Assembly: GCA_964574985.1 (NCBI GenBank)
Contig: CAZNPH010000003.1
Location: forward strand, 124,001-188,000
Source of the DNA: CAZNPH01 sp964574985
GTDB taxonomy: Bacteria; Bacteroidota; Bacteroidia; Bacteroidales; SM23-62
Direction: 5' to 3'
Length of the DNA: 64,000 nt
Made by a program: the position numbers and the translations under genes. The notes under the pieces are model-generated. The model was not told where the DNA came from. It saw only the letters and a list, made by a program, of their open reading frames with translations, and did no database searches. Position 1 is the first letter of the stretch. Each line of letters opens with the position of its first letter. This document shows, one piece after another, positions 52,624 through 61,463 of this stretch.

Positions 52624-53231
52624 AATTTATCCGGTCGGCAATATACCATTCCAGTTCCCCCGGTCTGCGGAAATGTCCCGGGACCACCCTGCCTGAATAT
52701 TCCTTCACCGGCCGTTCAAACGTAGGAAAATCATCTTTGATCAATCTGCTGACTTCCCGGAAAAAGATTGCCAGAACATCCGTACAACCCGGAAAGACCC
52801 GGACCATCAACCATTTCCTGATCAACGGGGAATGGTTCCTGGTGGATCTTCCGGGATACGGATATGCCAGGGGCGCCCGCGAAGGCAAACAGGCTTTTGC
52901 ATCCATTGTAACGGAATATCTCCTGCACAGAAATAATTTAATGTGCAATTTTCTGCTGCTGGATGCCAGGCACAGTCCACAGAAAAATGATCTGGATTTC
53001 ATACGGTGGATGGGGGAAAACCAGATCCCCTTCGCTTTAATTTTCAATAAATCGGACAAGATCCCCGTACACAAACTTGAAAAGAATATCGTCGTGTATA
53101 AAAAGGAACTGCTGAAAACCTGGGAATTCCTTCCCGGGATTTTTACCGTATCGGTATTGAAAAAAACGGGACATGAAAAGATCCTCGATTTCATTGAATC
53201 CACCAACAGTAAGCTGGGTCAGCAGAAATAA
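52620..53231 (+). CDS. engB: Ribosome biogenesis GTP-binding protein EngB (YihA/YsxC)
   Basis: The 203-residue GTPase takes part in large ribosomal subunit assembly. It has the P loop SFTGRSNVGKSSLINLL, the switch RTSVQPGKTRTINHF, VDLPGYGYARG, and the base-recognition NKSDK. The ATG at 52620 is chosen because it overlaps the stop of the small ORF and gives the usual N terminus. Confidence 0.94.
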   Translation: MKFIRSAIYHSSSPGLRKCPGTTLPEYSFTGRSNVGKSSLINLLTSRKKIARTSVQPGKTRTINHFLINGEWFLVDLPGYGYARGAREGKQAFASIVTEYLLHRNNLMCNFLLLDARHSPQKNDLDFIRWMGENQIPFALIFNKSDKIPVHKLEKNIVVYKKELLKTWEFLPGIFTVSVLKKTGHEKILDFIESTNSKLGQQK

Positions 53232-53309
53232 ATTATATTCCCCCCCCCGGCAAATTCATGGATTATGCTTACTTTTAAGCTTTATTCAATATTCAACAGC
53301 AAAAAACAC

Positions 53310-54743
53310 ATGATGAGAAACAGATTTTTCAGCATTGTATTGATGGTTATCCTGTCTTTGAAATTATTGTCATGCAAACAGGCGAACAAGAAAACGGAAG
53401 AAAAGCCGAACATCATTTATTTCTTTACGGACCAGCAAAATGCCAGCATGATGAACTGCGCCGGAAACCCATACCTGGAAACGCCTGCCATGAATTATAT
53501 TGCAAGAAATGGCATCCGCTTTACCCGGGCCTACGCGACCAATCCGGTATGCGCTCCGGCACGGGTCAGCATGATGACCGGGCGTTTTCCCGGACACTTC
53601 AACGATGAGCAGGGAAACCAGGTCCGGGAAAACAGGGGCGCGATGCACATTCCGGAAATTTCCGCTGAAGTCGCCAATTCAACCATTGCCGCTTACCTGG
53701 AACAGGCCGGCTACCAACTGGTTTTCGGCGGAAAAGAACACCTTCCCGGTCCGCTCCGTCCCATCGAACAGGGATTTAACGACATCACCGACAATGAACG
53801 GAACATTCTGGCCAGGGAAGCGGCCGAATACATCAGAGGGGAACATGACAAACCCTATTTTCTGATCGTGTCCCTCATCAATCCGCATGACATTTGTTAT
53901 ATGGCCATCCGGGACTTCGCCGTCACGGATTTTGACCATGCGCTGATCCGGAACGGGAAGACCGAAATTACTACCCTCGACAGGGCCCTGTTAAAACCCG
54001 GGGGGATCAGCGAGGAAGAATTCTTTGCAAAGTATTGCCCGCCGGTGCCGCCCAATATTGAGCCGCAGGAAGGTGAACCGGAAGCCTTAAAACAGATGAT
54101 CAACCGCCGGCCTTTCCGGAAAAATGCGCGCGAACAATACACGGATGAAGACTGGCGCATGCACCGCTGGGCCTACTGCCGCCTTACCGAATTTGTCGAC
54201 TGCCAGGTACAGGTGGTTCTTGATGCGGTACGGGAAAGCGGTCAGGAAAACAATACCCTGATCATATATTCAAGCGATCACGGGGACAATGATGCATCCC
54301 ACCGGATGGAGCACAAGACCACATTGTATGAAGAGTCGGCCAACATTCCGTTTCTTGCCATGTGGAAAGGACATATTCCGGCAGGCCAGGTTGACAGCAC
54401 CCACCTGGTTTCGGGCGGACTCGACTTTTTGCCGACGGTATGTGACTACGCGGGGATAGAAGGTGTATCCGACCCCCGGGGCAGGAGTCTGCGCCCCCTT
54501 TTCGAGAACAGAAAAACAAACTGGAGGAAAACACTCGGTGTGGAAAGTGAAATCGGCAGAATGGTGGTCAGCGAAGACGGATACAAATACATCAAATATG
54601 ATGCAGCAGGCATTGAAGAACAACTCCTTGATCTGAATGCTGACCCCTGGGAAACAACACATTTTACGGATCACCCTGAATATTCAGCCAAACTGGATGA
54701 ACTGAGGGATATTTTTGAAAACGAATGGTTTTCAGGATATTAG
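53310..54743 (+). CDS. Sulfatase (formylglycine-dependent, lipoprotein)
   Basis: The 477-residue protein is an S1-type sulfatase. The CxPxR motif is CAPARVSMMTGR, where the cysteine would be converted to formylglycine; metal ligands are in IIYFFTDQQN and YSSDHGD. A lipobox-like sequence (LSLKLLSC) suggests a lipoprotein. The ATG at 53310 opens the signal peptide; an earlier start at 53265 adds an unlikely extension. No glycoside hydrolase, SusC/D pair or maturase is nearby, so the substrate cannot be inferred. A run of nine C (53240-53248) lies upstream. Confidence 0.88.
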   Translation: MMRNRFFSIVLMVILSLKLLSCKQANKKTEEKPNIIYFFTDQQNASMMNCAGNPYLETPAMNYIARNGIRFTRAYATNPVCAPARVSMMTGRFPGHFNDEQGNQVRENRGAMHIPEISAEVANSTIAAYLEQAGYQLVFGGKEHLPGPLRPIEQGFNDITDNERNILAREAAEYIRGEHDKPYFLIVSLINPHDICYMAIRDFAVTDFDHALIRNGKTEITTLDRALLKPGGISEEEFFAKYCPPVPPNIEPQEGEPEALKQMINRRPFRKNAREQYTDEDWRMHRWAYCRLTEFVDCQVQVVLDAVRESGQENNTLIIYSSDHGDNDASHRMEHKTTLYEESANIPFLAMWKGHIPAGQVDSTHLVSGGLDFLPTVCDYAGIEGVSDPRGRSLRPLFENRKTNWRKTLGVESEIGRMVVSEDGYKYIKYDAAGIEEQLLDLNADPWETTHFTDHPEYSAKLDELRDIFENEWFSGY

Positions 54744-54783
54744 AACTATAGAATAACTGTCTGAAATTTACCTTAAATTTATG

Positions 54784-54791
54784 TAAATTTG
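54784..54791 (+). promoter_or_regulatory. -7 box of prs
   Basis: TAAATTTG matches TAnnTTTG, 37 bases before the prs ATG, in the 85-base gap after the sulfatase gene. No TTG was seen at the -33 position. Confidence 0.45.
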
Positions 54792-54828
54792 CTATCCTGA
54801 AGAATCATAAATCCCTACAACATTACCC

Positions 54829-55773
54829 ATGGTTCACGATAAAAAGCCCATTAAATTCTTCGCGGGCAGGCAATCGTATGATCTTGCATCGAAAATCGCC
54901 CGCGGTTTCGGTGAAAAACTGGGAAAAACCACCGTTCTGGAATTCAGTGACGGAGAGTTTCAGCCCTATTATGAAGAATCGGTGAGGGGGTGCAGTGTTT
55001 TCATCATACAGTCCACCCAACCCCCGGTCGATAACCTGTTCGAATTGCTGTTGCTGATTGATGCGGCCAAGCGTGCATCGGCCAATCAGGTGGTGGCAGT
55101 TATGCCCTATTTCGGCTTTGCCAGGCAGGACCGGAAGGACAAACCCCGGGCTTCCATCGGCGCTAAACTGGTAGCCAATCTGCTTTCTGCAGCGGGTGTG
55201 GACAGGATCATGACCATGGATCTGCATGCCGATCAGCTACAGGGTTTTTTCGATGTACCGGTTGACCATATTTATGCATCTTCCGTGTTTGTTCCCCATA
55301 TCAAAAACATGAACATAGACAACATCGCCATTGCTGCACCCGACATGGGGGGAACAAAACGTGCAAATGCATATTCCAGGTTTTTGAACTGTGAGATGGT
55401 GATCTGTTATAAAGTCCGGAAGAAGGCCAATGTGGTGGAAGACATCCGGGTCATAGGGGATGTTGAGGGCAAGAATATCATGATCGTTGATGATATGATC
55501 GATACGGCAGGAACAGTTTGCGTGGCGGCTGACTCCATGATCAAAATGGGAGCCCGGACGGTCAGGGTCTGCGCCACACATCCCGTCTTGTCCGGGCCGG
55601 CCCATGACAGCATTGAAAAATCAGGGATCATGGAAGTTTTCGTAACCGATACCATTCCCCTGCCTGAACAAAGAAGTTCCAAGATCAAGGTCCTGACCGT
55701 TTCCGATCTTTTTGCCGAGGTAATCGATAAAGTTTACAATTACCAGTCAATTAGTTCCAGTTTTTTGCAATAG
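54829..55773 (+). CDS. prs: Ribose-phosphate pyrophosphokinase
   Basis: The 314-residue enzyme makes PRPP from ribose 5-phosphate and ATP. It shows FSDGEFQPYYEESVRG, YFGFARQDRKDKPRASIGAK, TMDLHADQLQGFFDVPVDHI, and the PRPP-binding loop IMIVDDMIDTAGT. The length fits the family. It precedes the ribosomal protein L25 gene, which has its own promoter box. Confidence 0.96.
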   Translation: MVHDKKPIKFFAGRQSYDLASKIARGFGEKLGKTTVLEFSDGEFQPYYEESVRGCSVFIIQSTQPPVDNLFELLLLIDAAKRASANQVVAVMPYFGFARQDRKDKPRASIGAKLVANLLSAAGVDRIMTMDLHADQLQGFFDVPVDHIYASSVFVPHIKNMNIDNIAIAAPDMGGTKRANAYSRFLNCEMVICYKVRKKANVVEDIRVIGDVEGKNIMIVDDMIDTAGTVCVAADSMIKMGARTVRVCATHPVLSGPAHDSIEKSGIMEVFVTDTIPLPEQRSSKIKVLTVSDLFAEVIDKVYNYQSISSSFLQ

Positions 55774-55777
55774 TTGT

Positions 55778-55785
55778 TATATTTG
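55778..55785 (+). promoter_or_regulatory. -7 box of rplY
   Basis: TATATTTG matches TAnnTTTG and begins five bases after the prs stop, with a leader of about 55 bases before the rplY ATG. No clear -33 TTG was seen. Confidence 0.45.
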
Positions 55786-55845
55786 CATCTCAATTTTTTG
55801 GCATCCTCATCCCGTCGGCAAGCAGCCGGTTTAAGACAAAGAATC

Positions 55846-56541
55846 ATGAAAAATTATAATATTAAAGGCATCAAACGGAAGGAAACCGGAAAACGAAATG
55901 CAGCGACTCTGCGAAAAGAAAAGAATGTGCCCTGCGTTCTTTACGGAGGCGACCGGGTCATCCATTTTTACACGCCCCAGAAAACGTTTTTTGATCTGGT
56001 CTATACACCGGAAGTTTTTTCGGTAAAGCTGGATATTGAAGGAGAACAAATTGATGCGGTCGTTCAGGAGATCCAGTTTCATCCGGTCAGTGACGAGATC
56101 ATTCACGTGGATCTTCTCCGGGTTTCCAAAGATAAACCGGTCACCGTTGATATTCCCATCAGGCTCACCGGAAAGTCGATCGGACTGATCAATGGGGGAA
56201 AATTGCGGCAGCGCAGAAGAAAACTGAAAGTCAAAGGGCTGGTCAGGCACATCCCCAACCACCTGAATGTGGATATCACCGATGTGGACATCGGGGATTT
56301 CATTCAGATCCGGAACCTTTCCTACGACAACCTGGAGATACTGGACCCTCCCAAAGCCATGGTTGCCGGCGTGGTTTCTTCCAAAGTCATTGCCAAGGGC
56401 ATGAAAGAAGCGATTGTGGAAGAAGAGGCCGGGATTGAAGAAGCCGTGGAGGGAGAAGTCATTACCGAAGAGGAAGAAGAAAAAGGAGAAAAAGAAGAAG
56501 CCCCGGAAGAAGGACCAAAATCCCAAACCCAGGAATCATAA
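55846..56541 (+). CDS. rplY: 50S ribosomal protein L25 (Ctc/general stress type)
   Basis: The 231-residue protein binds 5S rRNA. The N-terminal L25 domain (GIKRKETGKRNAATLRKEKN, VPCVLYGG) is followed by the TL5/Ctc beta domain (LKVKGLVRHIPNHLNVDITD, DIGDFIQIRNL). The C-terminal tail is very acidic and glutamate-rich, as in other Bacteroidota. The ATG at 55846 is chosen over an in-frame start at 55774, which would precede the promoter box. Confidence 0.95.
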   Translation: MKNYNIKGIKRKETGKRNAATLRKEKNVPCVLYGGDRVIHFYTPQKTFFDLVYTPEVFSVKLDIEGEQIDAVVQEIQFHPVSDEIIHVDLLRVSKDKPVTVDIPIRLTGKSIGLINGGKLRQRRRKLKVKGLVRHIPNHLNVDITDVDIGDFIQIRNLSYDNLEILDPPKAMVAGVVSSKVIAKGMKEAIVEEEAGIEEAVEGEVITEEEEEKGEKEEAPEEGPKSQTQES

Positions 56542-56552
56542 TCTCCTGAACC

Positions 56553-57116
56553 TTGAAATTTCTGATTACCGGCCTTGGAAACATCGGAGAACAATACGCC
56601 GGGACACGGCACAACATCGGATTCCGGATCCTGGATGATTTTGCACGGGAACAGGAAGTTTCGTTCAGGGACCGCCGGTACGGATTTGTTGCCACCTGTA
56701 CCTATAAAGCAAAAACTTTCATTCTGCTGAAACCATCCACCTTTGTAAATCTGAGTGGACGTGCCGTGAATTACTGGATGCAGAAGGAAAAAATACCCGA
56801 TCACAGATTGCTGGTGATCATGGATGACCTTTCCCTTCCGTTCGGAACGATCAGGCTGCGTGCAAAGGGGGGTGATGCCGGGCACAACGGTTTACACCAT
56901 ATCATTCAAATCCTGGGACATCAGAATTTCGCCAGACTCAGGTTCGGGATCGGGGACGGTTACCCCAGAGGCGCGCAGGCACATTACGTTCTCAGTTTGT
57001 GGACCCCCGGGGAAGAAAAACTGATCCCCGGAATGGTTAAAACCTGCACAGACATCATCAAACATTTCGCAACAACAGGCGTTGAGCATACCATGAATAA
57101 ATTCAACAAACGTTGA
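56553..57116 (+). CDS. pth: Peptidyl-tRNA hydrolase
   Basis: The 187-residue enzyme releases tRNA from stalled peptidyl-tRNA. It opens KFLITGLGNIGEQYAGTRHN with the catalytic histidine, and contains LLKPSTFVNLSGRAV and DDLSLPFGTIRLRAKGGDAG followed by HNGL. It appears to start with TTG at 56553, 11 bases after rplY; rplY-pth is a common gene pair. Confidence 0.95.
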   Translation: MKFLITGLGNIGEQYAGTRHNIGFRILDDFAREQEVSFRDRRYGFVATCTYKAKTFILLKPSTFVNLSGRAVNYWMQKEKIPDHRLLVIMDDLSLPFGTIRLRAKGGDAGHNGLHHIIQILGHQNFARLRFGIGDGYPRGAQAHYVLSLWTPGEEKLIPGMVKTCTDIIKHFATTGVEHTMNKFNKR

Positions 57117-57207
57117 CCGGGTATGCCGGCAAGGATCCCGGGAATTTTTGATTATGTAATTCTATTGTTAATTTCACCCGCCCGCGCACATTGACGACAA
57201 CCAAAAA

Positions 57208-57600
57208 ATGGCAGAACAGCATAAGATCAGAATAGACAAATGGTTATGGGCTGTCAGGATATTCAAATCAAGGAGTCAGGCGGCAGGGGCATGCAAAAAA
57301 AGCCGGGTGAACGTTGGCAACATTGCGGTCAAACCATCCCGGATGATCGCCGAAGGAGATCTCATTCAGGTGAGGAAATCCCATATACAATACCGGTACA
57401 GGGTGTCCGGACTGCCGGGAAAAAGACTTTCAGCCCGGCTGGCGGCTGAAAACTATGAAAACATCACTCCGCCTGAAGAATTTGATAAATTGAAAACTGC
57501 GGATCATTTTTACATCCGCAGGGAAAAAGGCAGTGGCCGGCCAACCAAAAAAGAAAGAAGATTGCTTGACAGAATCCGCAAAAAAAACAACCGCCAATAA
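57208..57600 (+). CDS. hslR: S4-domain RNA-binding protein (Hsp15 family)
   Basis: The 130-residue protein has the S4 RNA-binding domain at the N terminus (IRIDKWLWAVRIFKSRSQAA, then SRVNVGNIAVKPSRMIAEGD) and a basic C-terminal tail. In Escherichia coli the Hsp15 homologue binds stalled 50S subunits carrying peptidyl-tRNA, which fits its place after pth. The DUF4924 gene follows after 4 bases. Confidence 0.9.
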   Translation: MAEQHKIRIDKWLWAVRIFKSRSQAAGACKKSRVNVGNIAVKPSRMIAEGDLIQVRKSHIQYRYRVSGLPGKRLSARLAAENYENITPPEEFDKLKTADHFYIRREKGSGRPTKKERRLLDRIRKKNNRQ

Positions 57601-57604
57601 AACG

Positions 57605-58138
57605 ATGATCATCGCCAGAGAAAAAAGAAAAACCAACATCTCCGAATACATTTTGTACATGTTTCAGGTTGAAGACCTGATCCGGGCATGTGATCTGGAC
57701 ATTGAAAGGATCAACACCGAAATCATCCAAAAATTCCCTCAGCCACCGGATGTCCTTCAGGAAATGCGGGGATGGTACCAGGAACTGATCCGGCAGATGG
57801 AAAAAGAAGGGGTACAAAATACCGGTCATCTGCAACGGCTCAATGATTTGATTGGCAAGCTAAATGATCTACATATCAGACTCTTGAAAGACCCGGCTGA
57901 AGCCGGCTATCAAAAAATCCATCAACAGGCCAGACCCGATATCCGGACCATACAGTTAAAACTCAGGCAACCTCCTGCCAACGAACTGGAAGTTTGTTAC
58001 AATGCGCTATACGGACTCCTGCTGTTGAGGCTGCAAAAGAAAAAGGTCAGTCAGGATACAGAAAAAGCCATGGCAACTTTCAGCAAACTGCTTGCCCTGC
58101 TTTCGGAAAAATTCAAAGCCGAAGAAAAAAGAGGCTGA
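57605..58138 (+). CDS. DUF4924 family protein
   Basis: The 177-residue protein starts MIIAREKRKTNISEYILYMF and continues VEDLIRACDLDIERI, the signature of the DUF4924 family found in Bacteroidota. It looks soluble and almost all-helical. The function is unknown. The ATG at 57605 follows the S4 gene stop by four bases; a longer in-frame start at 57533 would lie inside that gene. Confidence 0.85.
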   Translation: MIIAREKRKTNISEYILYMFQVEDLIRACDLDIERINTEIIQKFPQPPDVLQEMRGWYQELIRQMEKEGVQNTGHLQRLNDLIGKLNDLHIRLLKDPAEAGYQKIHQQARPDIRTIQLKLRQPPANELEVCYNALYGLLLLRLQKKKVSQDTEKAMATFSKLLALLSEKFKAEEKRG

Positions 58139-58152
58139 ACTTGTTTGGGGTA

Positions 58153-59064
58153 TCAGAACTTAAAGGAAAAACCTATGCCGAATATCTCCTTGAACTGAAC
58201 TTTGGGGGACATGCCGTCCATTATGCCGTCGCCATTGCTGTCGACCTCAAATTTTATGTCCTCGTCATAAATCAGGTGGGTGGAGATATTTGCCGAAAGA
58301 TATTTGTTGATCTTCATCCCAACCAGCACCTCCCAGCTGACATCGATCGCCTCCGGATTTTCCAGGTAATTTGAAAAAAGGTTCAGTTTGCTGACCAGTC
58401 CGACGTTTTTCAAGATATCCCCTTTGTAGCCAACTTTCAAATATCCTCCGAATTCTGCACGGGACCGGTTCCCGGGTTCCACCCCAAAAGCTCCGATGCC
58501 CGAAAGGTAATTATCCCTGACCAGGGTCATCTTGCCCGACAAAGGGGATAAATAAATGGTGAACCCCGATCCGGGTTTATAATCCATACCCATCGATATC
58601 ATCATATAAGCCGGTGCCATAAAACCTGATATCTTCACCGAATCGTTGGGGAGATTATAGCCTTCTGCAAATTGAGTTTTGAAATCGAAGGATGCACTGT
58701 AAAAAAAATTCCGAAATGCTTTTCGCCCGTACTTGGAAGAAAAATCGATCTTGTCATCACTCTTGACGGCCGTCTGACTCTCCCTTTTTATCAACCCATA
58801 ACCGAGGTCGAGATTATTCTCCCAAACCGACTTGCCCCGCTCGTAATTCAGGAACAGATTTACGTATGTATTCCCGGAAACGGAGTTCTCTCCTCCGGCA
58901 GCCCAGTTGCTCAGGGAAACCTGACTGAAGGAAAAAGAACCCATACCCCCACTGGACCAGTAGCTTGTATCGGCTTCCTGATTCCGGGCGAAAAGGATCA
59001 TCCCCGGAAAGAAAAACAGTCCTGCAACCAACAGGGATTCTACACCGGTTTTTTGAAAAGTCAT
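58153..59064 (-). CDS. DUF3078 domain outer membrane protein
   Basis: The 303-residue exported protein matches DUF3078: QVSLSNWAAGGENSVSGNTY, VWENNLDLGYGLIKRESQT, and the strand-rich C terminus ending FKEIFGIGFSFKF with an aromatic last residue. A barrel in the outer membrane is likely. The ATG at 59064 is preferred to a GTG two codons earlier. It ends 14 bases from the convergent DUF4924 gene. The function is unknown. Confidence 0.85.
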   Translation of the reverse strand: MTFQKTGVESLLVAGLFFFPGMILFARNQEADTSYWSSGGMGSFSFSQVSLSNWAAGGENSVSGNTYVNLFLNYERGKSVWENNLDLGYGLIKRESQTAVKSDDKIDFSSKYGRKAFRNFFYSASFDFKTQFAEGYNLPNDSVKISGFMAPAYMMISMGMDYKPGSGFTIYLSPLSGKMTLVRDNYLSGIGAFGVEPGNRSRAEFGGYLKVGYKGDILKNVGLVSKLNLFSNYLENPEAIDVSWEVLVGMKINKYLSANISTHLIYDEDIKFEVDSNGDGIMDGMSPKVQFKEIFGIGFSFKF

Positions 59065-59068
59065 TGAC

Positions 59069-59122
59069 ACTCAATTGAGTTTAAAGATAAGAAAAAATGC
59101 GAATCCCCGAATTGCATTTTTT
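59069..59122. promoter_or_regulatory. Palindrome and AT-rich hairpin in a divergent gap
   Basis: The perfect palindrome ACTCAATTGAGT (59069-59080) lies five bases upstream of the DUF3078 ATG. AAAAAATGC (59092-59100) and GCATTTTTT (59114-59122) are exact reverse complements around a 13-base loop. TATCTTTA, one mismatch from TAnnTTTG, lies between them on the reverse strand. These may be control sites for the divergent DUF3078 and acyltransferase genes. Confidence 0.3.
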
Positions 59123-59200
59123 TTATATATTAGGCATCCGAAAGTAAGTTGCACCCTCTTGCGGTGAATATCCCGGATAGAATATCTTTTCCTGAAAGTT

Positions 59201-60562
59201 GTGAAAAGCAAACACATCGACAAAAAAAGCATACTATACGATCTGCTCCGGACATATGTCAGGGTCTGCATTGCACTTTTCTACAGAAAAATCAAAATAA
59301 CAAGTAAGCATAAGGTCCCCGGCACGGGACCCTTCATTTTTGCCCCCAACCATCAAAATGCGGTTATGGATACGATGGCCATACTGTATGCCACCTGGGT
59401 TGATCCGGTTTTTATGGCCAGGGCCGATGTATTCAACAATGCCCTGGTGGCCAGTATCCTTAGATTTCTTAAGATCCTGCCGGTCTACAGAATAAGGGAC
59501 GGCTTCAGGGAAGTCAAGAAGAATGATGCTGTCTTCCGGGAGGCCCTGGGGGTTTTGAAAAGAAAAAACCCTCTTTGCATCATGCCGGAAGGAAACCACG
59601 GGGATAAAAGAAGGCTCAGGCGCCTGGTCAAGGGGATTTTTCGCATTGCGTTGCAGGCACAGGAAAACGCCAAAGATGAACATGTCAAAATCCTGCCGGT
59701 GGGCATCGATTACAGCAGCTATACAGCTTATCAAAGCGATCTGCTGATCAATTTCGGCAACCTCGTGGATGTGCATGAATACCTGCCACTGTACAACCAA
59801 AATCCTGCCCTGGCAATCAATGAACTGAAAGATCATGTCGCCCGTGAAATGAGGAAATTGATGATCGACATAAAGAACCTTGAGTTGTACCATGAGTACT
59901 ATGCCATGAAAGGCATCTACAATAAAACCATGAGGAAACAGATGAACATCAGAAAGAATAATCTGTACAACCGTTTCCTGGCCTCAAGGGAGATCATCCG
60001 GAATCTGGATGAAGCCTGCGAAAAATACCCTGGGCTGATCCGGTCATTGACAGATAAAATCAGGAATTACCAAAAAGGATTGGGCCGGTTTGGCCTGGCA
60101 GACCGGACCATGGATCCCGATCACAGGAATTCCATCCTGCCAGTATTCGAAACCCCTATGCTGATTTTGCTGCTGCCATTGTTCTTTTACGGACTGATAA
60201 ACAATCTCATTCCCTGCCTGATTTCCATTACACTGACCCGTAAGGCAAAAGACCGTCAATTCCACAGTTCCATTAAATTTGTAGCCGGTATTTTGTTGTT
60301 CCCCCTGTTTTATCTGCTGCAATTTCTTTTGGTCTTCTGGATGACTACCGGTTGGATCCCCTGGATCTATCTGGCATCTTTGCCGTTCAGTGGAATTTTT
60401 GCCATCCGTTTTTTCAACCGCGGGAAAAAAAACATGATGTGGTGGAAATACAAACTGCTCAGACTAAGGGAAAAATCCGGCTTGCCGGAACTGGTCAGGC
60501 TGAGAGAAAAAATCATCGGACAAATGACCGGTATCATTGCATCAAATCAATCGATGGCATGA
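59201..60562 (+). CDS. 1-acyl-sn-glycerol-3-phosphate acyltransferase family protein
   Basis: The 453-residue protein has the PlsC-type acyltransferase domain in its first half, with HX4D in FAPNHQNAVMDTMA and the second motif in CIMPEGNHGDKRRL. The C-terminal part has membrane segments at about residues 325-400 and a basic end. It is longer than a simple PlsC, so a lipid acyltransferase of undefined specificity is the safe call. It starts with GTG and overlaps the SDR gene by four bases. Confidence 0.87.
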   Translation: MKSKHIDKKSILYDLLRTYVRVCIALFYRKIKITSKHKVPGTGPFIFAPNHQNAVMDTMAILYATWVDPVFMARADVFNNALVASILRFLKILPVYRIRDGFREVKKNDAVFREALGVLKRKNPLCIMPEGNHGDKRRLRRLVKGIFRIALQAQENAKDEHVKILPVGIDYSSYTAYQSDLLINFGNLVDVHEYLPLYNQNPALAINELKDHVAREMRKLMIDIKNLELYHEYYAMKGIYNKTMRKQMNIRKNNLYNRFLASREIIRNLDEACEKYPGLIRSLTDKIRNYQKGLGRFGLADRTMDPDHRNSILPVFETPMLILLLPLFFYGLINNLIPCLISITLTRKAKDRQFHSSIKFVAGILLFPLFYLLQFLLVFWMTTGWIPWIYLASLPFSGIFAIRFFNRGKKNMMWWKYKLLRLREKSGLPELVRLREKIIGQMTGIIASNQSMA

Positions 60563-61350
60563 TAATTTCGGGGAAAAATATCTGGATTACGGGAGCTTCT
60601 TCCGGGATAGGCGAGGCACTTGCCTGCCTGCTGGTGCGAAATGCAGGCACGTTAATCATTTCTGCCAGAAACATCGGGAAGCTGGAGCGGGTGCGGGAAA
60701 AAACCGGACAATTCAGGAATAAATGCAGGATCGTTCCACTGGACCTGGAAGACGAAGAATCCATACAAAAAGCCTCCCGTGAAGTACTGGAACAGTACGG
60801 ACCGGTAGATATCCTGATCAACAATGCCGGGGTCAGTCAGCGTTCCCTGACTGCCGAAACCCCTCTTCATGTGGACAGGAGGATCATGGAAATCAATTAT
60901 TTTGGCACCATATCCCTGACCAAAAAGATCCTTCCGTCCATGATAAAAAGAAGAAAAGGCCAGATCACGGTTATCAGCAGCGTAACCGGAAAATTCGGGT
61001 TTCCCCTTAGGTCGGCTTATGCAGCTTCAAAACATGCCCTGATCGGTTTTTTTGACACCCTCAGGGCCGAATTATCTGACCATAACATCCGCATCCTGCT
61101 GGTCTGTCCCGGAAGGATACGGACCAACATATCAATCAACGCCCTGGACAGGAACGGTAAACAATACGGGATCATGGACCACGGGCAATCCAAAGGGATG
61201 AGTCCGATTACATGTGCAAAGATCATTGCCAGGTCCATTGAAAGAGACAGAAAAGAGATTGCCGTGGGACGCGAGAAGATAATGATCTGGATCAGAAGAT
61301 TTTCGCCATGGCTTTATTATATATTGTCCCGCAGGATCAATCCCAGGTGA
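60559..61350 (+). CDS. Short-chain dehydrogenase/reductase
   Basis: The 263-residue protein has the classical SDR motifs: WITGASSGIGEAL for the nucleotide, ILINNAGVSQRS, VISSVTGKFG with the catalytic serine, and SAYAASKHALIGF with Y and K. The ATG at 60559 overlaps the acyltransferase stop (ATGA). The substrate is unknown; the neighbour suggests a lipid. Confidence 0.92.
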   Translation: MIISGKNIWITGASSGIGEALACLLVRNAGTLIISARNIGKLERVREKTGQFRNKCRIVPLDLEDEESIQKASREVLEQYGPVDILINNAGVSQRSLTAETPLHVDRRIMEINYFGTISLTKKILPSMIKRRKGQITVISSVTGKFGFPLRSAYAASKHALIGFFDTLRAELSDHNIRILLVCPGRIRTNISINALDRNGKQYGIMDHGQSKGMSPITCAKIIARSIERDRKEIAVGREKIMIWIRRFSPWLYYILSRRINPR

Positions 61351-61430
61351 CCGGTACTTAACAAACGCCGGTTTTACCGGAAATCCGGCAGGGAAACAAA
61401 CAAAATTATGCAGATTTGCAAAAAGGGTAT

Positions 61431-61438
61431 TATATTTG
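61431..61438 (+). promoter_or_regulatory. -7 box of the VOC gene
   Basis: TATATTTG matches TAnnTTTG, about 25 bases before the GTG start of the VOC gene, in the 113-base gap after the SDR gene. No TTG was seen at the right -33 distance. Confidence 0.45.
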
Positions 61439-61463
61439 AACGTGAACTACAAACGGATTGTAT

